A DNA stretch of 64,000 bases from Trametes villosa (lineage: Eukaryota; Basidiomycota; Agaricomycetes; Polyporales; Polyporaceae), in contig PUDQ02000001.1 of assembly GCA_002964805.2 (NCBI GenBank), positions 2,442,001 through 2,506,000 of the forward strand, read 5' to 3'. How positions within the stretch are numbered: the stretch's first letter is position 1; each line of letters starts with the position of its first letter. The notes beneath the pieces were generated by a model. It did not search any database, was not told the DNA's origin, and was given only the letters and a program-made list of their open reading frames with translations. This document shows, one piece after another, positions 35,088 to 47,209 of this stretch. A program made the translations under genes and the position numbers.

Positions 35088-37798
35088 GATCGGGATGTGT
35101 AGAGTAATAGAGGGTAGATAGAGATGGCGCAGTGTACAGAGAACTCGAGAGAGAGACAGAGCAGAGGAAGACTGGATGGTGAGGGAATAGCGTCCGAGCC
35201 CAATGCCTTATACTCTCCCTGTGTCCCGAGAGACATATGCAGGTCCGAGCATCTGCGATACTCGGCCACATATGCGCTGATGGGATGCCGACAATGTCAC
35301 CACGTCAAGGCCGGAGCGGGATGGTACAGCGACAGAAAAGACGGGGCGATGCCAGCAGCCGCGTATCCGGAAACACGTATGCGGCACTGTGTGGAATACA
35401 GAGACTGCTGCGCGCAGGGAGCCCGGACATGCCAACGCAGCGGGCGGGTCTGGCATGGAGAACCACCGGACGTGAGTCAGGGCAGCATATCGCAAACGCG
35501 GGTGTGGCACAACGGGTGATCCTGCGAAGTGGGCTCGGGACGTAGACGATCTCAGAATATCAAAGCCAACGGAGATTGGGCCTCTCACCGTCGATGCTGT
35601 GTAGCCATCTATCCGGCAGGATCAATAATAATGTCCAAGCCCATTCCCATCGCAGCGCGGACCACATTGTTGGAAATTGAGATGGCCAGTCATACGTCTG
35701 CAGGACGTTGTGAGCATGCGAGATGCGATTTCGTGAGGTGCAACCCTCGGCGGCAAGGGCGGCGGCGACAGGCGTACAGCGAGGGCGCCGCGCGGACCAC
35801 CCGCAACACCATCGGGACGCCCTGGTACCTGGATATGCTCTCCGCAGGCCCTCACCGCGAACCCCGCCGTGCGACGTATGGGGATGTGGTGACGGGCTTG
35901 TAGAGAGACCGGTAGCGCGGTCGGTTAGACCTCAACGGCACCGGTAACGGCTGCGCAACACCGTGGTCGCGCACGGGAATGCATCGTATTAACCAACGCA
36001 CGGTATATGCGCGGCCGAAACTAGGATCATCTAGCTTTGGGCGGTCAACCGCAACGTGCCGGTTTGGGAAAGTAAGTAGGAATAGAGATGTCGACTCGCG
36101 CCGCTTCTGGCGAGCGTCAATTGAGACACTTTGTTCTTGGTGCCCGAGACCGGTATCCTACGGGATGCCGTAAATTCGGGCAGCTTCGCCTCATGCAATG
36201 GATTGGCTGCCGGTTGGCCAAGTCGACAACCCCTGAGAAAGTCACTATCTGGTCATCTGTGGTTGAGAAAACCGACGGACAACCGGGCAGGACCTCCGCG
36301 AGGGATAGCTTCATGTGGATGCCGAACACAAGTCATGCGAGCAAAATCCGACCACCATGTCTTGTGTCCAGACATACGGAAGGCGGCATGAAGTAAACAT
36401 CGATCTGTCATTCCTGACAATACCGAAGCCTCCGTATTGGTTGACACCATCCTCGGCACGAGGTTGGGCCGGCCAGACGCACCGTCATTAAATGCGAGAG
36501 AGCGATCTCTCAGCTGGATGGATTTGCAGGAACGCGTAGCTTGGGTGATCGCCTACAACGAGGCGAGCGCTCCGACTCGGACGAAGAGACCATCTCGACG
36601 CGGAAGCAGTGACACATGCCTGTGGTAGTTTCCGCCTCAGACCCACTATTCGACAGGATGAGGGTGGCGCATCGGCATAGAGAGCACTCACAATCGACTC
36701 ATGGCACGATGGGACGCGCAGTGCACCAATAGAACGACTTGTGCATGCTGCGAGTCTGATCGGGAGTTTCGCCAAACGCGCACAGTCGAGCGCGGGGATT
36801 TCCGCCATTCAGTACCTTCGGCCATATCTGCAAACAGAGGTGAGCCGGGGATCTAAGTGCGAACCGTTGGGCGGGAGAGGTGAACGTGAGTCACTGGTCC
36901 ATCGGATCTTGCAGGCTAATTTGCGCCGTGGTACTTGGATCTGTATACGAATCGTGGAGCCTCCTCGTTGACTCAGAGACATCGGCGGAACTTCGCAAGT
37001 TGACCAACGCTCGTGGCGCAACACGGGGTGCGGACCGGTATCGTGCAGCGCACTACAGGTACGGCGCAACGTGCGACCGGAGGGAATCTGAGGAGCGATG
37101 CAAATTTGCTCGCGCTCCCAGAGACGCTGCGTGGGCGAGGTAGAAAGCTATCCTGTACCGCATGCGTGTGTGGATGAGATGAAGGCTGAGCCAGGCGCAT
37201 ATGGAGGGAAGATGGGGGCCGCAGGAAGCGCTTGCGCGTTCCGAGCGAGTCGGCGTTCAGTAGACGAACCTTGGCTTTCCGGATTGGGCTCAGTCGGGCA
37301 GCGCCGAGGCGCGGCGCCGCTGGGGGCCGGCCGGCAGGGACCCGGCCTGGGACGGCGGGATGGACGGCCGGAGCGGAGGGCGAACCGAGAGAGGACGGAT
37401 CCGAGGGCGGCGAAGGCAGGAGACTCGCCCGAGTCCATCAACGCTCCCACTCCCGGTTGACAGTCGCCATCGTCCTCCAGGCCCTGTCGCCCTCCCCCTT
37501 GCCGTCTTCCCCCATCTTCCTCCACCCGCCCCGTCGTCCAGGTCTGCGTCGTCGTCGTCCGACACGCCCTGTAGCCGCAGCAAACCGCCTCTAGCCTCAG
37601 CTAGCCTTTGTCGGTTCCCACGAAAGTTTCCATCAGCTCCCGACTACCCTCCCCTTCCTCAGCTTCCTGCAGTCTCGCACGGTACGCCTCTCTTGTTCTG
37701 CGCCATACGCCAGGTTCTGACCTGCCCGGTCCCCGACAACGCTTCACAGGAATCTGTCTTTCAGCCCTTTCTGAAGCACCCCCGTTAGCATCTGCACC
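35088..37798. other. 2.7-kb region between dsRBD gene 3 and G-beta
   Basis: Left end: dsRBD3 promoter. The middle (35.3-37.1 kb) has only short frames without motifs or plausible splicing. The right end (37.2-37.8 kb) becomes very GC-rich and then C/T-rich, consistent with the promoter and leader of the G-beta gene. No RNA gene or transposon end was recognised. Confidence 0.45.
35206..35212 (-). promoter_or_regulatory. TATA box of dsRBD gene 3
   Basis: TATAAGG on the minus strand, 119-125 bp upstream of the ATG. The leader between is strongly pyrimidine-rich (CTCT runs), as in many fungal core promoters. Confidence 0.5.
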
Positions 37799-39089
37799 AT
37801 GTCCCAGTCTCCCCAAGGAGATATCCAGGAGCGCATTGCCGCCGCCAGGCGCGAGGCGGAAAGCTTGAAGGAGAAAATCCGCGCAAAGAGGGAGTCCTCT
37901 GCGGATACCAGCCGTCAGTATCTCTTCGTTCAGGTATTATGCGCTGGCCAATCAACTTACGGTCATAATCAACGACAGTGCGGGCCATGGCAAACGAAGT
38001 TCCCGCGTTGCCGCGAGTTGTCATGCGTCCCCGCAGGGCACTTCGTGGGCACCTGGCCAAGATCTACGCCATGCACTGGGCGACCGACCGGCGGCACCTG
38101 GTCTCTGCTTCCCAGGACGGAAAGCTTATCGTCTGGGACGCATACACCACGAACAAGGTCCACGCCATCCCTCTGCGCTCCAGCTGGGTCATGACATGCG
38201 CCTACTCCCCGTCTGGGAACTACGTCGCTTGCGGTGGTCTGGACAACATCTGCTCCATCTACAACCTTCACTCCAAGGAAGGCAACAACGTGAAGGGCGC
38301 TCGCGAGCTCAGCGCACACTCTGGATACCTCAGTTGCTGCCGCTTCCTCAATGACCGCCAGATCGTGACCAGCTCGGGCGACATGACCTGCATGCTGTGG
38401 GATATCGAGGCGGGCGTTCGCGTGGTTGAGTTCAGCGACCACACTGGTGATGTGATGAGGTAAGCCATCGCCCTCCACGGCGTGTCCGTAGTCCGGATTG
38501 CCTCTGACCGCGCTTGTCAGCTTGTCGCTTGGGCCCAACCAGAACGTCTTTGTTTCTGGCGCGTGTGACGCGACCGCCAAGTTGTGGGATATCCGGAGTG
38601 GCAAGGCGACTCAGACCTTCACCGGCCACGAGTCTGATATCAACGCCGTCAGGTTCGTGCTGCGTCAGCGTCGTGGCGTCGGGACCACCACCGCTGACCT
38701 TTATCCAGCTTCTTCCCCAACGGAGATGCTTTCGCCACCGGCTCTGACGATGCTTCGTGTCGGCTGTTCGATATCCGGGCGGACCGCGAGCTCAACGCCT
38801 TCACACACGACAACATCCTCTGCGGTATCACCTCCGTGGCCTTCTCGATCTCTGGCCGGATTCTGTTTGGTGGTTACGACGACTGGACGTGCAACGTCTG
38901 GGACACCCTCAAGGGTGAGCGGGTCGGTGTCCTCACCGGTCACGAGAACCGTGTCAGCTGCCTCGGCGTCAGCTCCGACGGCATGGCGTTGTGCACCGGT
39001 AGCTGGGACAGCACACTCAGGGTTTGTCACTTTACATTGCAACATGGGAGGTACAGAATAGCTAACGAGTACTTCAGGTTTGGGCGTAA
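37799..39089 (+). CDS. GPB1: Heterotrimeric G protein beta subunit (seven WD40 repeats)
   Basis: Transduces pheromone/nutrient receptor signals with G-alpha and G-gamma at the plasma membrane. The N-terminal helix ([20 protein letters not shown]) is the coiled-coil that pairs with G-gamma. Seven WD repeats follow: [96 protein letters not shown] and [13 protein letters not shown], ending [13 protein letters not shown] and TAA 39087-39089. The last coding exon is only a few codons. Length of about 350 aa is normal. The same-strand neighbour is the golgin-like gene. Confidence 0.96.
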
Positions 39090-39728
39090 TCACAACACGC
39101 TCCTGGAAGCTCGGGATCAATTCTTCAATACCCACTTTGCTATCCCAGTGTACCTTCGGAATGGGCTCGACGACCTCTATATCGATATTTGTTCTTCCTA
39201 CACGATAGCATCCTTCTCCTACCCGCGTCCATCGGCCGCCACCGAGTCTGTCATTACGCGTTACCCCCTGCACCCTCGTACACTCTTTACCCGTCAGACC
39301 TGGAGTGACATGTATCTTGTGACATACATATCCCCTTCCGCCTCACTCCTCGACGGTTCCCGTTCTGTCTGTTCTCTGTTGCTTCCTCGCCGCTTTGCTT
39401 TCCGTATCCTCCCTCCGTTCTGGTTTATATGTCGGCAGATACAGAGCCTATGTCATCCCTTTCTCCTCATAGAACACGTGGGATACAGACATACACTCGG
39501 TGGGATGTGTGCTACAATGCCTGACCTAAGTATATGCACATGGGTCTGCGGGAATCGAGAGCTCGACGTGTCAAGTCGAAGTTGCATGGTGAAGCGCCCA
39601 TGTATGATGTGCTGAAAGGCGACCGCCACCGCGCAGCCCGCTGCCGCCACCACCATCTCTCTCCCCCTCCACACCGATCCTCCCTCTCGCGACACCCGCG
39701 CTTCGCGTGCGAGACCAAATAGCGACAT
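39090..39728. other. Intergenic region, G-beta 3' flank and golgin-like promoter
   Basis: The first part is T/C-rich and reads as 3' UTR; the second is the upstream region of the golgin-like gene. No other gene seen. Confidence 0.5.
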
Positions 39729-42700
39729 ATGTCTGAAGACGACCGCGCCGCAAAAGCAGCACGCGCACGCGCACTGGTCCGTGGATGCTACTGCGCACCT
39801 CTACAGTTCCGCGAGTGCTTACCGCTCGGCATTGACTACAGCTGAAGAAGAGGCAAGCCCAGAAAGCCGCTGAACATGGAGGACCGCCGTCACCGTCGCG
39901 CGTCGCTTCTCCTGTACCTCGCATAGCGTCTCCTGCGCCCTCGGCATCCAGGACGTCCACACCTGCTCCCAGCGAACCGCCTGCCGCACCCGCGCATCCG
40001 CCAGAGGAGAAACACGTACAAGGCGACCCTGCTGACTTGTGCGTTGCGCATTTCAATCTGCCTTGAACGTTCGCTCACAGATTACCTGCTGTGTGTATGC
40101 GGGGAATAGGTTCGCAAAGAGCACAAAGGACTCTGACGCGGACTCATGGCTTTCCGGACTTACACGCGTCGATTCGCACCCATCCCCGCCGGTCGCGTCA
40201 CCCCCGCCGCAACATACGCCGCACCCTCCGACGTCTCCTCCTGCTGTAGCGCCTGAACGGGAAGACCTCCGCGCGCTGGTGCGCGACCAGAAGCGGGCCA
40301 TTGAGGCTCTCGAGGCGGAGAAGGCTTCCCTGGCTTCTCAAGTGGACAACCTTTCACAGGTAGAGAACAGTACGTTGAGAGCACCTCTACAATATTGCGT
40401 TGCCCGATGCTAAGCCCAGCGCAGAGTCACGGCATACGCTTGAACTTTTCCAGGCGGAGCGCGCGAAGACCGAGGACTTGGAGAAGACTGTCCAAGGGCT
40501 ACGCCAGCAGTCTGAGCAGCTCTCGAGCGAAGTGAAGCGTCAGCAGGAAGCCCTATCCTCTCTGAAGGCGGAGAAAGAGGCTCTCGACGCTTCGACAGCA
40601 GAGTTGAAGGCCGCTCTTGCGAGTAGGTCGTTAAATACTGCGCATATATGCTGTTGCTGAGCTCGCGTCGTAGAGGCCCAGGAGGTCGAGAAGGCGCTGG
40701 TCACGGAACGCGCAAATTCCACCAGACTGCAGGAGCAGGTTCAGGCGCTCGACGAATCCGTGCACGAGTATACGGAGCAACTCGAACAGCAGCAGCAAAC
40801 TATCACCCTGCTTGTCTCTGAGAAAGCGTCGCTGTCTTCCGCTGTCGAGCGTTTAGAGAACGCGGAATCAAGTGAGTACTCGTCGCGTCTTGCATCGATG
40901 TGCTGGGGGACTCACGTTGGATGCAGCGCTCAGGGAGACCGAGCAGCAGCTTGAAGACCAACGCGCGCAGAACGCTGAGCTGCAAGCACGTGTCTCGCAG
41001 CTCGAGACGGATGCGGAAGCGTCTGAGTCGCAAATTGCGTCCCTCGTAGCTACCGAGAAAGAGTTGACGGACAGGTCTCGAGATCAGGTAGGTTGACTAG
41101 CTTATGACTCTACCAGCATTTCACTGAGCCCAGCCCCCAGGAACGAGAAATCCAGCTCCTGAACGGGCGGGTGCACGAGTTGCAAACACAATCCGAAGAG
41201 CACCTCCGACGGGTTCGGGAGTTGGAAGAACAAATAGAGAGCGACGATCGGGCCGACCGACTTGAGGAAACGTTGAAGAACACCCAAGATAGGGCGGATG
41301 ACCTTGAGTTCCAGCTCTCGAAATTGCAGCAGGTAAGCCGGACCCCGCGGCGATGTAGAATGCACACTAATTGTACCAAAGTCATACTCGGAAGCGCAGG
41401 CGGAGCGGGATGACCTCGCGAAGCAGCTGGAGGAAAGGGCGCAAGCCGAGGCTGACTGGCAAGCACGGCATGCCGAGGCTGAGAAGCAGCAGTTGGCCAT
41501 CCAAGACCAATTGTCCTCTGTCATCTCGGAGCGTGACGGCCTCCTCGAGGAGCGTACCGCCCTGCAGACCGAAGTTGAGGATGGCAAGAACCTCGCCACG
41601 GAGCTTCAACAGAAGCTCGCAGCGCTCTCGTCGGAACTCGCTCTCAACGCGCGTCAGCTCAAGCAGGTCCAAGCGGAGCTCCGCGTCGCGACCACCCGTG
41701 CCGAGGACGCGGAGCGGACACAGAAGGAGCTCCAGGCCGAGGGTATCGGCTTGATGCGCTCGCTAGACGAGATGCGTCCCAAGATCGTCGAACTCACCGA
41801 TGCGAAATTGGTGCTCAGCGAAAAGGTGGACAGCCTCGAGAAAACTGTCCAGAGCCGGGACGCCGTTATTGCTCAGCTCGAGTCAGACGTCGAGGAGCTC
41901 CGGCAGCAGAAAGAGTCCGTCGAACAAGAACGGGACCGCCTGAATGCCGCGCTGGAAGCCGAGCGGGCGACGCTCGAGAAAGACTCCTCGGAGATCCAGC
42001 AGGCGTACTCCGAGCTCCAAGCCGAGCTCCTCGCTGCGCAGAAGAGCGTGCACGACCTCGAGGACGAGCGCAACAAGCTCCGCCAGGTCTCGAACTCGAA
42101 CGTCGAAGAGATCCGGCGGCTCACGGACTCCGTCCAGTCCCACTCCACCCAGCTCTCCACGCTCCGCAGCGAGCTCGGGGAGCGCACGCAGGCGCAGACG
42201 GAGGCCGCCGAGTTCCTCGCGCGCGCGCAGGCGGAGCAGGAGGCGCTGCGCGCGGAGCTCGCGCAGAAGGACGAGGAGCTCGAGCGCCTGCGCGAGGCCC
42301 TCTCGGCCCCGCCGTCGCGCGCGGGCACGCAGTCGCTCGACGAGGAGATGCTCAACGCGCTCAAGCAGCAGCACGCACTCGAGCTCTCCGGCGCGCAGTC
42401 GCAGGTGCGCGCGCTCGAGACGCAGCTCTTCCGCACGGAGGCGCAGGTGCACGCGTTCCAGCGGCAGGCCGCCGCGCTCGAGGACGAGCTCGCGCAGGCC
42501 CGCGCGCAGCAGCCGCAGCGGCCGTCGTCGCGGGGCTCGGCGCATGCGCATCAGCCGCTTCCGCGACGCACGTCGAGTCGGCAGATCGACCACTCGGACG
42601 ATCTCAGGAGAGCGTCGTTTGGCTCCCATCGCCCGAACAATCTCTCGGTCCCGCAGACGAACTCCGCATTCGAGGGTCTCTCGCCGGAGACGAGACACAA

Positions 42701-42962
42701 GCGCAAGGTCAGCCTCAGCATGTTGAAGGCCCGTTTCGACAGCGAGGTCGCTGCGACAAGCACCACCTCACGACCAACTTCCCGCAACTCGAGGAGCATC
42801 TCCTCGCCCGGTCATCGGTCAAACGGCCTCCCTGCCGTCATCGAGCCGCCTTCCCAGCCCGCGACGCCTCCGCCTGCACAAGCCCCGAAGCGGCCAGTGT
42901 TCATGGACGAATCCCACATCTTCTGGTGCCACTCCTGCCAGGGAGACCTCGTCGTCCTCTAG
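39729..42962 (+). CDS. Golgin-like long coiled-coil protein
   Basis: About 930 aa. The N-terminus (MSEDDRAAKAARARALLKKR) is a short basic helix like those of GM130/Bug1-type golgins that anchor to Golgi GRASP proteins. A Pro/Ser-rich stretch follows, then about 600 residues of heptad-patterned coiled coil rich in Glu, Gln, Leu and Arg, split over at least eight exons. The last exon (about 41390-42962) also encodes a Ser/Arg-rich tail and ends HIFWCHSCQGDLVVL, a conspicuous CxxC close to the stop. Function inferred: vesicle tethering at the Golgi. Other long coiled-coil proteins (Uso1-like, spindle-pole) cannot be excluded by eye. Confidence 0.72.
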
Positions 42963-43352
42963 CCTTAAACATTACTCCATCAGCTAGTTCTACGCCACAT
43001 CTCTCTCGCTGCCTCGTGGATGGTCCCGGACGCTTGGTTGTTTGTTCGTTTGTTGTACTTAGTTCGCTTGTTTCCGGGGCAATAGTGATATATAATGTAC
43101 AGGATTCGTAGGAATGCATGCATGCATAGCGAGCGCAACGCGGGCGCGCTGCGCCGGCGGCGACAGCCCGCCAATAATTAAGACAATTATACTCTAAACG
43201 AGGGTGATGGTGGAGGTGGTGAGGAGGTACCAAAGAGTCCGTTCGCGAGCACCCAGTCAAAGTCCCCATAAGAGTCGTTACATGGCATGTCGCGGGCCCG
43301 GTAGAGATGTGCGAATAGTCCGTTATAAGGCGGCAGGCCCTCTGCCGGGTGC
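42963..43352. other. Convergent intergenic region with short GCAT repeat
   Basis: 3' UTR space of two converging genes. Contains a small TGCA/GCAT tandem run near 43115. Nothing else noted. Confidence 0.5.
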
Positions 43353-46300
43353 TCACTCGCGGAGGCTGTTGCGCTTCGTCTTCAGGGACACTAGTTTCTG
43401 TTGCAGGTCCTGGGGGCGCGGTTAGATCAGGAACACGACGAGCGACCGCGGACGGCGATCAGAAATAGTTGACAGATGAGCACACTCACCCGCACTTCGT
43501 CGGGCCGCAGGGTGCCCCGGCCGCGCTCCTCCTCGAGGCCCTTCTCGATGCTCTCGAGGATCTCGTTCATGAGCTCGCGGTAGTCGACGCCGAAGAAGTG
43601 CGTGAGCTTCGCCGCGCGCCGGCGGCGCTGCTGGAACGACGGCTCCGCGGCGGGGACCGCGACCGCGAAGCTGATCTCGGACGAGAACGACGCGATGGAC
43701 GTGCGCGAGGGCAGCGACCGCCGCCGCTCGGCCTTGACCGTCGGGGTGGCAACGGACAGCTCATCAGCGAGCGGCGGCGACACGCCTGCGAAGCCCAGGT
43801 CGTGCTGGCGGCCGCTGAGGTAGTCGTGCAGCTCCGCGAGCGACTCTCGGTCGTCCTAGCGGGAAAGGGCAAGGGCGGGCTTGGCGTCAGCGCCGCGCGG
43901 TCAGATAGAGTGAGACATGCGGAGGACGTACCCTGTCGATGATGTCGTTGAGCGAGTTGAGCGAGTGGCGGTAGTGCATGTACACGGAGGACCGCACGGG
44001 GTCGAGGAGCCCGGTATCCTGGCTAGCGCCCTCGCCACTGCCGATGAGCGGCGTGGACGACTCTGCGGTGCCCGGGCGCGCACCCTTCTTCTTGGATTTG
44101 GTCTTGTAGCCGTATCCAGAGTCAGAGGGGGTAACACGAAACGCTGGTGCGGACGGGCTGCGAGGGGACGCCCTTGGGGAGGGCGGCGCTTTCGCGCTGG
44201 CAGATACGGAGAGGCTGGGTGACGAGGACGTCGGAGCGCGTGTGTGGTAGAGCGTCTGTGGGGGTGCGACGCCGAACATCTGTAGACGAGCAGAGTCAGT
44301 ACGTACTGTACAAATGCACGCTGTGGACACGCACCTTTTCCATCTTGACCGCGCGGCGGACGTTGATGGCCTTCTCGCGCTCGTTGAGCTCCTCCTTGAG
44401 GCGGTCGATGTCGTCGGACCACTTCCGGGAGAACTCGGCGGCTGAGCTGCTCCTGCGGCGCCTCATCTTGAGCCTGCGGTCGTCGGCGTCGTCTGCGAGC
44501 GGGGTGGACGGGGAGGGTGCGGCGGGCGGGGGGAGCGGGGTGCCCTCGTCGAGGGTGCCGAGGACGAGGTGCGGGGGGACGCGAGAGCCGAGGAAGCGGT
44601 GGAGCTTGGCCAGCTTTTCTCTCTTCCGGCGGCGCTCGTCCTCGGCGAGCTGCTCGGACGAGAGCGAGAGGCTATCCGACAGCTCGCCGGCCGCCCACCC
44701 GGCCCCGCCCCGCCGTGTCCGGGGCCCCCGCGGCGTCTCCGCCAGCACCTCCGCCAGCCCGTCCTCGCCCCCGCCCTCCTCGTCCGACAGGTCCATGAAC
44801 GACGTCGGCGACCCCGGGCCCTCCTCCTCGCCCCACCGCCCGGCCACGCTCCCCGCGTCGCTCCCCGGCGCGCCCTCCGCCGTGCCGATCTCGATCACCG
44901 CCGAGCCGTCCAGCCCGGCGCCGCTGCCGCTCGCGCTGCTGAACGCGCGCGACGCGCCGGACTCGTTCGAGCGCCGCCCGGCCCCGGGCCCGAGCATGAA
45001 CGAGAACTCGTCCGGGCTGAGCGGCGCCGAGTGCCTGCGCTGCGCCGCGAGCGACACGTACCGCGTGCCCTCGCCCGGCGGCGGCCACACGGGCTCGCCC
45101 GCCTCGCGCACCGGCGTGACGATCTCCTCGGACATCGACACCGCCGGGCGGTGGTGATGGTGCTGCTGCTTGCGCTTCGACGACGTCAAATTCAGCGTCA
45201 ACGTGCCTGGGATCGGCATGCACCCGTTCGGAAGATGCGCGTCGTAGGTGTCGGGCGAGATAGGGGACACGCCTGGGGTCTGGCCGAACAGCTGCGTGAG
45301 CTTGTGCGTGGTGCGCACGCGCTGCGCGCGCTCGCGCGGGGTGAGCGCGTTTGTGGTCGTGAGCCCCGAGAGGCTGCGGTCCAGGTCGGACGCGAACGTC
45401 GACATCGGGCTTCCGTTTTTCGGAGACGAAGATTTGCTCGGTTTGCCTGTCAGTGACTGGCCCGAGCGGGACCGCCGACTGAAGTCGGGCTTGGGTGTGG
45501 TGGGGATAGGGGGCTTGTCGGAGCTCGAGGGCGGGAGAAGGCGCGCGAGGCGGGGTTTCGTGGAGCGGGCAGGGGACTCGCCGTGACTGAAGTCGTTGCT
45601 AGAATCATGAGACGTGCGGTGGATAGACTGTTCTGTGCGTGCGCCCTGGGTGGGCTGGGGTATAGTGTAGTTGTGGAAGTCGGCGTTGAGGGGAGAGAAC
45701 GTGGGGGACGCGAGGTCGATGAAGGACTCGCGGTCTGGGCTATGCATGGAGGACCTGCCGGGGAGGGGATAGCGGGCGATGTCGAAGGAGTGGTTATTAG
45801 AGGAGGAGGGATATATGGTAGAGGAGATGGAGATGCGCGCGTCGGTGTGGGAGGAGGGGGGGTCGTGCGAGGAGTCGGAGGCAGAGGCGGGGGAGAGACT
45901 GAGACCGACGCTCGCCAACGAGCTCGTTGTAGACATCTCCGACGCCTGCCGCCCGTGGGAAACCCGCGCGCGTGGCGGTGGCTGCAGACTCGGGCCCTCC
46001 CCGCGGCCTCTCCCGCTCGAGACCGAACCCGCCTCGCCGCCCCCCGCCCCCCTGACTGATTGGTGCGTTGATCCGCTGGCTGATGGCCTCCGACCTCCCT
46101 CGCCCATCCCACTCCGCCCGCCCTGGCCGTCCTGAGCCTCCGCCTCGGGAGCAGACACATCTGCACGCACGCGCTCCGTCGGTCCTCCGCAGCACATATC
46201 CATGGAGACACACGTACTTTTTATGGCCGTCGGCGCAACGGGCGAGCTAGGCACGCTCGCGGGCTGCTTTATCGATTCTCCTTTGCCCCTCTTGTCCAGG

Positions 46301-47209
46301 ATCCTGTACCTCCCCGACACGTCGCTGCTGCTGCTCCCCTTCTCTTGGCTGTTTCGTCTTGGATCCACGTCGGAGGCGTCGCTCGCCCGCCGCCCGCTCG
46401 CGCTCGTGAACGCGTCGAACGACGCCTTCGGCTTCGCGAGCCGCGTGATCTTCTGCAGCCCGGACAGGACGCGATTGTGACGCGACGGGCGTGATCCGTC
46501 GGCAGACGACACCGAGAACTCGGGGGAGGACGGCCCCGAGTCGAGTGGTGAGATCGCTTCGCCCGTACTGCGCGAAGTCCATTTACGGAGCGGCGCGAGC
46601 TGCTCCTCTTCGTCTTCCTCCTTGCGGTCGTACTCACCGTCCTGCTCAGCTATGGAACCGCGTCGGGGCCCAAACATAAGCGAGTCGCCACGGAGGAAGT
46701 TGGACAGGCGCGGAGTCTGCTTCGCATCTGGATTGGGGCTGAAGTCCGAAGTTGCGCCCGGTGTATTTGGGCCATTCGAATATGGCGACGACGTCGGTGA
46801 GTTGGGCAAGGACGGCACTGAGTTCTCGAGACTGTCAGCAGGAGAGGGGAGGGACGACCCGGACGGCTTGCCCTTGCGGCTATTTGGGCGCGGCGGAGGC
46901 GGAAGACCGCCGCCGGAATGGGGCAAAGAAGGGCCTGCAAGGGGAACGTCAGTTGTCGTGCTCGTCGGACGTCCCAGGCCAGGGCCAGGGATGGGGCTGA
47001 GAAGGCGCGGGGACTGTACACGCACCGTGCGCCCTGCCCTTGCCCGAGTCGAGCCGCTCGAAGGCGGCGTTGAGCACCTGGGGCTCGACGATGAACCTGT
47101 TCCCGGCCGAGGGCGAGAGGGGCGGGGAGCGCAGGTAAGGTTGATCGATGCTGGTGCGCGTGCCGTCGAAGGTGTCTGCGCTGCTGCTGGTGCCTTCTCT
47201 GGAGATCAT
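43353..47209 (-). CDS. Uncharacterised large Ser/Pro-rich fungal protein
   Basis: I cannot name this family. Spliced from ATG 47209 (MISREGTSSSADTFDGTRTS) through at least six exons to TGA 43353-43355; about 1,170 aa. Most of it is low-complexity Ser/Pro/Gly. Ordered blocks stand out: RRKREKLAKLHRFLGSRVPP followed by HLVLG; a charged coiled coil (WSDDIDRLKEELNEREKAIN) followed by VRRAVKMEK; and near the C-terminus RRRRAAKLTHFFGVDYRELM with LESIEKGLEEERGRGTL. The pattern, disordered protein with short conserved helices and many basic-Ser sites, suggests a regulatory scaffold; that is inference. The internal intron near 46200 starts gtacgt and ends tgcag. Very GC-rich, with long open shadow frames on the other strand. 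Confidence 0.7.

Noticed and set aside
41883..42726. 260-271-aa open frames opposite and alongside the golgin-like exon
   Set aside because: Arg/Leu/Ser-rich shadows of the coiled-coil codons in other frames.
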